Assembly: GCA_963691655.1 (NCBI GenBank)
Contig: OY829326.1
Location: 78,733,235-78,797,234, forward strand
Direction of reading: 5' to 3'
From: Toxonevra muliebris
Taxonomy: Eukaryota; Arthropoda; Insecta; Diptera; Pallopteridae
DNA: 64,000 nucleotides
The translations under genes and the position numbers were made by a program. How positions within the stretch are numbered: the stretch's first letter is position 1; the number at the start of each line of letters is the position of its first letter. Shown one piece after another: positions 60,471-64,000 of this stretch. The notes beneath the pieces are model-generated. The model had not been told where the DNA came from, did no database searches, and saw only the letters and a list, made by a program, of their open reading frames with translations.

Positions 60471-60899
60471 CCTACATGGCGGTCACCGATGAACAACGCA
60501 TAAGCCACATTTTTCTTAACTCGAGAGCCGCCAGAAAAACAGCCAACTTGAATCACGTCGAAATATGATCGATTAAAATTTCCATTATTTGATTTTACTA
60601 TTTTTTAAAATTAATGTTGTAGAAGTTGAGATATGATGGGTACGTACTAGAAGAGGGCACTTGAGGTCAATGAGTTTTGAAACAAAAAAGGTGGTTTCCT
60701 TGAGACAAAAACGTCAATATATCATAGCAAGGCAATAATATAGATTCGAAGGTGAGCGGCGCACTTTTTTTACCTGTAAGGCGGTACGGTACATATAAGC
60801 ATATTCCACAACCCATTTTGATATTTAAATTATGTGTTACATACTTTTGGGCTTGTTGTGTCCTATTTTTAATATTAAAAATTCACCTTTCTCAATCAG

Positions 60900-61035
60900 T
60901 TTATACAGTAAATTACGGTTAAGCACAACACGGATAAATGCAAAAACAGCATAAGTGCATCTTGTCGTGAAGCCATAAGTCTTTGTATACTTTTACATGA
61001 AAAATCCACTGATAAGTGCATCACACAACTGTAAA
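60900..61035 (+). repeat. pogo/Tigger-like terminus
   Basis: CAGTAAATTACGGTTAAGCA and CAACACGGATAAATGC, then a GATAAGTGCATC repeat (61009-61023), resemble Tigger-type MITE ends. Right end uncertain. Confidence 0.4.
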
Positions 61036-61088
61036 TCCATCCATATATCAGCCTTGACACAAACCGGATGCAGTATGGTGAAAAACGC

Positions 61089-61210
61089 TAGTCAACACAA
61101 AATTTGCGTAATGCACCTTTGAAAACATTTCTATGTAATTTTCATACGGAGTTTTTCGCCTTCACGTATTCGCATTCGAAAATTTTGGAAAGCTCCGATT
61201 TCCTCATTTT
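61089..61210 (+). repeat. Dispersed repeat, copy 2
   Basis: Direct copy of 58270-58405 about 2.8 kb away, roughly 85 percent alike by eye. Confidence 0.75.
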
Positions 61211-61235
61211 TTTGTGAATTTAACTGTAGCTTACT

Positions 61236-61462
61236 GTACTAATAATAAGACAGCATACTTTCGGGTTGCGATTCACTACCCTCCGCGGCACGAAAGCTTA
61301 ACATAACCGGCACAATATTTACAGACAAAATAATAATTTTAGGGTCCTATTTTTAATATTATTCTAATAACAAGACAGCATACTTTCGGGGTGCAGTTCA
61401 CCACTCTTCACGTGGCAGTACAAAAGTTTAACATAACCGCTACTACATTTATTTATTTACTT
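61236..61462 (+). repeat. Direct tandem duplication of about 130 bp
   Basis: TAATAA(T)AAGACAGCATACTTTCGGG, CACTxCCxxGxGGC and TTAACATAACCG occur at 61236-61310 and again at 61366-61435. The phrase GTCCTATTTTTAATATTA stands before the second unit (61344) and also at 60859. Confidence 0.7.
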
Positions 61463-63120
61463 ATTTATACACACACTTTCAATGTATTGGTGCATCGGTT
61501 AGGCAGTTCTTGCAGGGTATAAAACCTAACACAACACTCAGCCCCGAGTAAAGATGTTATCACATCAAAAATTGGATCTACTTCTACACGTAACGTAGGT
61601 CTAGTCAAGCAGAAAAAAACTCAGAATTTAGAATTGATCCTCAAAATCTGGACTTAGGGTCGAAAACCCAATTTTTTATAGGTTAAAGCCTTATTTTTGT
61701 TCATCCGATGAGTAAGTTATTTAAAAGAAAACATTTAGCTGCTTAAAACGATATATAAATTGGTAATATATTCTCACCCTCTAGTAGGCAGGACCGTCTC
61801 CAGACGGGCAATCGCTTAATACAATTTAAAAGACGTTTGAAATTTTTTATGTGTGTTCATGCCACTCAGTCGATAGATGAATACCGGAACTAAACGTTTC
61901 GTAGCTTTAGTACTCTGTGCGTTGTTTCGTTTTGATTTTATAGCCAGTTGAAGGTCAGATTTCGAGTATTTAACGAAAAAAAATTATAAATATAAGAAAA
62001 TTGATTATATTTTACATTTATGCAATTCGAATACATAATAATTTTCTACTTTTCCAGTTCTATTTTCTCACCTCGACCAAAAATAATGACTCCAATTCGA
62101 TTTTCGACCTCATTTCCGAGTTTTATTCATTAAAATCAGCTATTCCTCATATTTTTTAATGCTGAAAAAAATGGACAACTATAGGGTTAAGGAATATCAG
62201 AATTAGATGGCAAAATATACCGAAAATTGAAAAAAACATTTCATTTGAATGGCGTTTTGAACTATTAATCTTGAAAACCTGGTGAGGACAAATTAATGGA
62301 CTAAAAAAAAATGAATGGACTATTAGAAACGAATTCGACTGGTTTGTTCGGAAAATGTCTATAGTTTTTTTAGACAAAAAAAAAAAAAAATTATCGTAAG
62401 TTTTTTCGGGAAAATTTATATTAAAAATATATTTTGTACAAGTGTGGGAAGTTCCTGGTGGATGATATGGAGCTGGCAGAACGGACATTATGTCTTTTTT
62501 GTAAAACGTTGTTAAAACATCGATTTCATCATTTAGAGATTAATTATAAATAAATGGGATTACTTAAATACTTTGTCGAAGCCTCCCATTTACAGTTGAC
62601 AAATTCTCACTCCCGCATTTTTTTCGTATTATGCAAAATTTCATATCATATTATATATCAATTTAGAGAGCTTGACGAGTAGGTTAGCCAATTCTAAAAC
62701 ATTAGCGTCGGAAGTTCTTTAAAATTCACTCATTCAACAAAGCATTGCATTCATCGTTGTAATAATCATTGGTTAAGCGGGAGAGAGAAGACATTAGTAA
62801 CGGCATTTCTCAGAATTATCTAACGAATTATCTGCATACACAAATAACAAAACAAACGCCAACGAGTAGCCCCAGTTACTGGGGCCTTGCCGACTTGTTG
62901 AACTTATTTTTCTAAAATCTCACATTTTACAAAATCCAATCCTATGCTCCTAAACTGTTTTTAGTCAAAAACTACTCTAGTACTTTTCGAACGAGCCAAA
63001 AAAGTCTAAAATCGGTTGAAATAGTTTAACAACAAAAAAACTGAGAAGTGCGAAACAAATTTTCAAATGGTAAAAAATCCTTGTTTCCGTCTATTTATTC
63101 TATTTAAGGATAGGATTCAA
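61463..63120. other. Intergenic, no gene seen
   Basis: AT-rich. The minus open frame at 62156-62488 is F/I/S-rich from poly-A/T and not gene-like. Confidence 0.5.
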
Positions 63121-63124
63121 CATG

Positions 63125-64000
63125 ATGAGTGTTAATCTACTTCAGAGATGTGAGATGAGAGTGAGATGCATACTTCCATTGGTAGTGCTTGACAACTTGG
63201 TGCAAATATTGTGTGCTCTCTTTGTCGTATGTCAACGCCATTTTGAATTGGGTGATTAATTTCACAGCTCCTTTTCCGTTCACGACGGTCAAGTTTTGGT
63301 AAATTAGTTTACCAGTATAGTAATCTTATCTTGCCACGTGGAAGGATCAAAATGTAAGAAATTGAGATCGATTTGCAAACGCTCCGAAAATTGCTTGGTG
63401 CGTAGAACGTCAAAATCACTTACATCTTTATTCGCATACGTCTTCAATTGTCCGACTGTTACAGCCCATCGTTTCGAAATAACGACTTCTTCTTCTTCAT
63501 CTTGAAGATTACCCAAAGCTTGAACCATTTTTCGTTTGAATTCAAGTGGAAAATTCTCATCGAAAAATCAAATGGTAACGACCTGCTCCGATAAATACAA
63601 TAAATAGTTTCTGATTTTGCACAATAAAACGTTTGAAGCTTTTGCATCGAAATATATCATCGCGTCTTGAAAAATCGTAAGTTTTAGCTATCATGCATCC
63701 GATTCAATAAAAAATACTCGACTGGAAAATGCAAATGGTTCGAATAACTTTCAGTTCTGCTGTCATCTTGAATTGCCGGCGAAACAAAAACATGTTGTAG
63801 CACTAAGTATCTTTGGGCATGAATCTCGCATGAATCGTTGCTCCAGGTAAACGCAACTGCACAGTTGTTTACCGTAATCGTGGGAATGTTAGCTTTCTGC
63901 CAAAAATCAAAAGTAGCATTAATTGTGTGTTTTACTCTGGCTTTCACAGAGACTTTTTCCACACGCTTCATACTCGGCAATTTTGCATCCTTGAAGATCA
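63125..64000 (-). pseudogene. Broken coding sequence of unknown family, running off the window
   Basis: The minus strand carries several consecutive open stretches: 63980-63684 (open beyond the window edge; the TTG start is not real), a second between about 63670 and 63575 in another frame, 63572-63304 in that same frame after an in-frame TGA, and about 63307-63125 in the third frame. Codon use and composition look protein-coding throughout (balanced charged residues, few repeats, low AT bias compared with the surroundings). At least two frameshifts and one stop break it. I do not recognise the family. Candidates are a decayed host gene or an integrated viral or transposon gene; nothing visible decides this. 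Confidence 0.5.

Noticed and set aside
62156..62488. 110-residue minus frame
   Set aside because: Runs of F and K come from homopolymers; no conserved motif.

Overview
The window looks like intergenic, repeat-rich euchromatin of a higher fly (Diptera). The signs are very short introns (66-100 bp), strong AT richness, a peritrophin-type chitin-binding gene, and remnants of mariner, Tc1, hAT, piggyBac-like and non-LTR elements of insect type. A tephritid-like fly is my best guess, but that is inference. No rRNA, intact tRNA, CRISPR array or bacterial-style operon is visible.

Host genes are few and all lie on the minus strand. At 7.0-8.4 kb is a two-exon gene for a secreted peritrophic-matrix protein with five chitin-binding type-2 Cys domains and an acidic tail. 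Between 20 and 54.4 kb lies a dispersed cluster of one small secreted Cys-protein family that I do not recognise. Four members are intact (20.2, 35.2, 40.1 and 53.8 kb). Each has a signal-peptide exon, a 66-72 bp phase-1 intron and a second exon opening with the pattern (W/F)-x-C-D-x-x-x-C-P, followed later by an R-(T/K/R)-N-I-C motif. Two decayed members (26.1-26.4 kb, and 28.65-30.1 kb with its 5' flank to 30.8 kb) complete a birth-and-death family. The 35.2 kb member has a premature stop with the old C-terminal codons still readable behind it.

Most of the rest is transposon debris: a deleted mariner (11.1-11.9 kb), several non-LTR retrotransposon fragments (12.5-13.5, 13.55-15.5, 23.4-25.4, 29.4-29.9 and 41.5-42.5 kb), a DDE transposase tail (19.1-19.6 kb), a DUF4371/hAT-like fragment (21.3-21.6 kb), a hAT dimerisation-domain fragment (37.65-37.95 kb), a Tc1-type transposase (38.9-39.35 kb), and a series of MITEs and foldback elements, several nested in one another (44-47, 50.6-53.0 and 59.1-60.5 kb). 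At 63.1-64.0 kb is the broken end of a longer minus-strand coding sequence of unknown family that runs off the window.

The most unusual finding is a pair of type I hammerhead self-cleaving ribozyme motifs at 8648-8696 and 32724-32772. They have intact catalytic cores and base changes that keep pairing in stems I and III. The 32.5 kb copy sits inside a dispersed repeat whose second copy (56.2-56.5 kb, inverted) has lost exactly the ribozyme.
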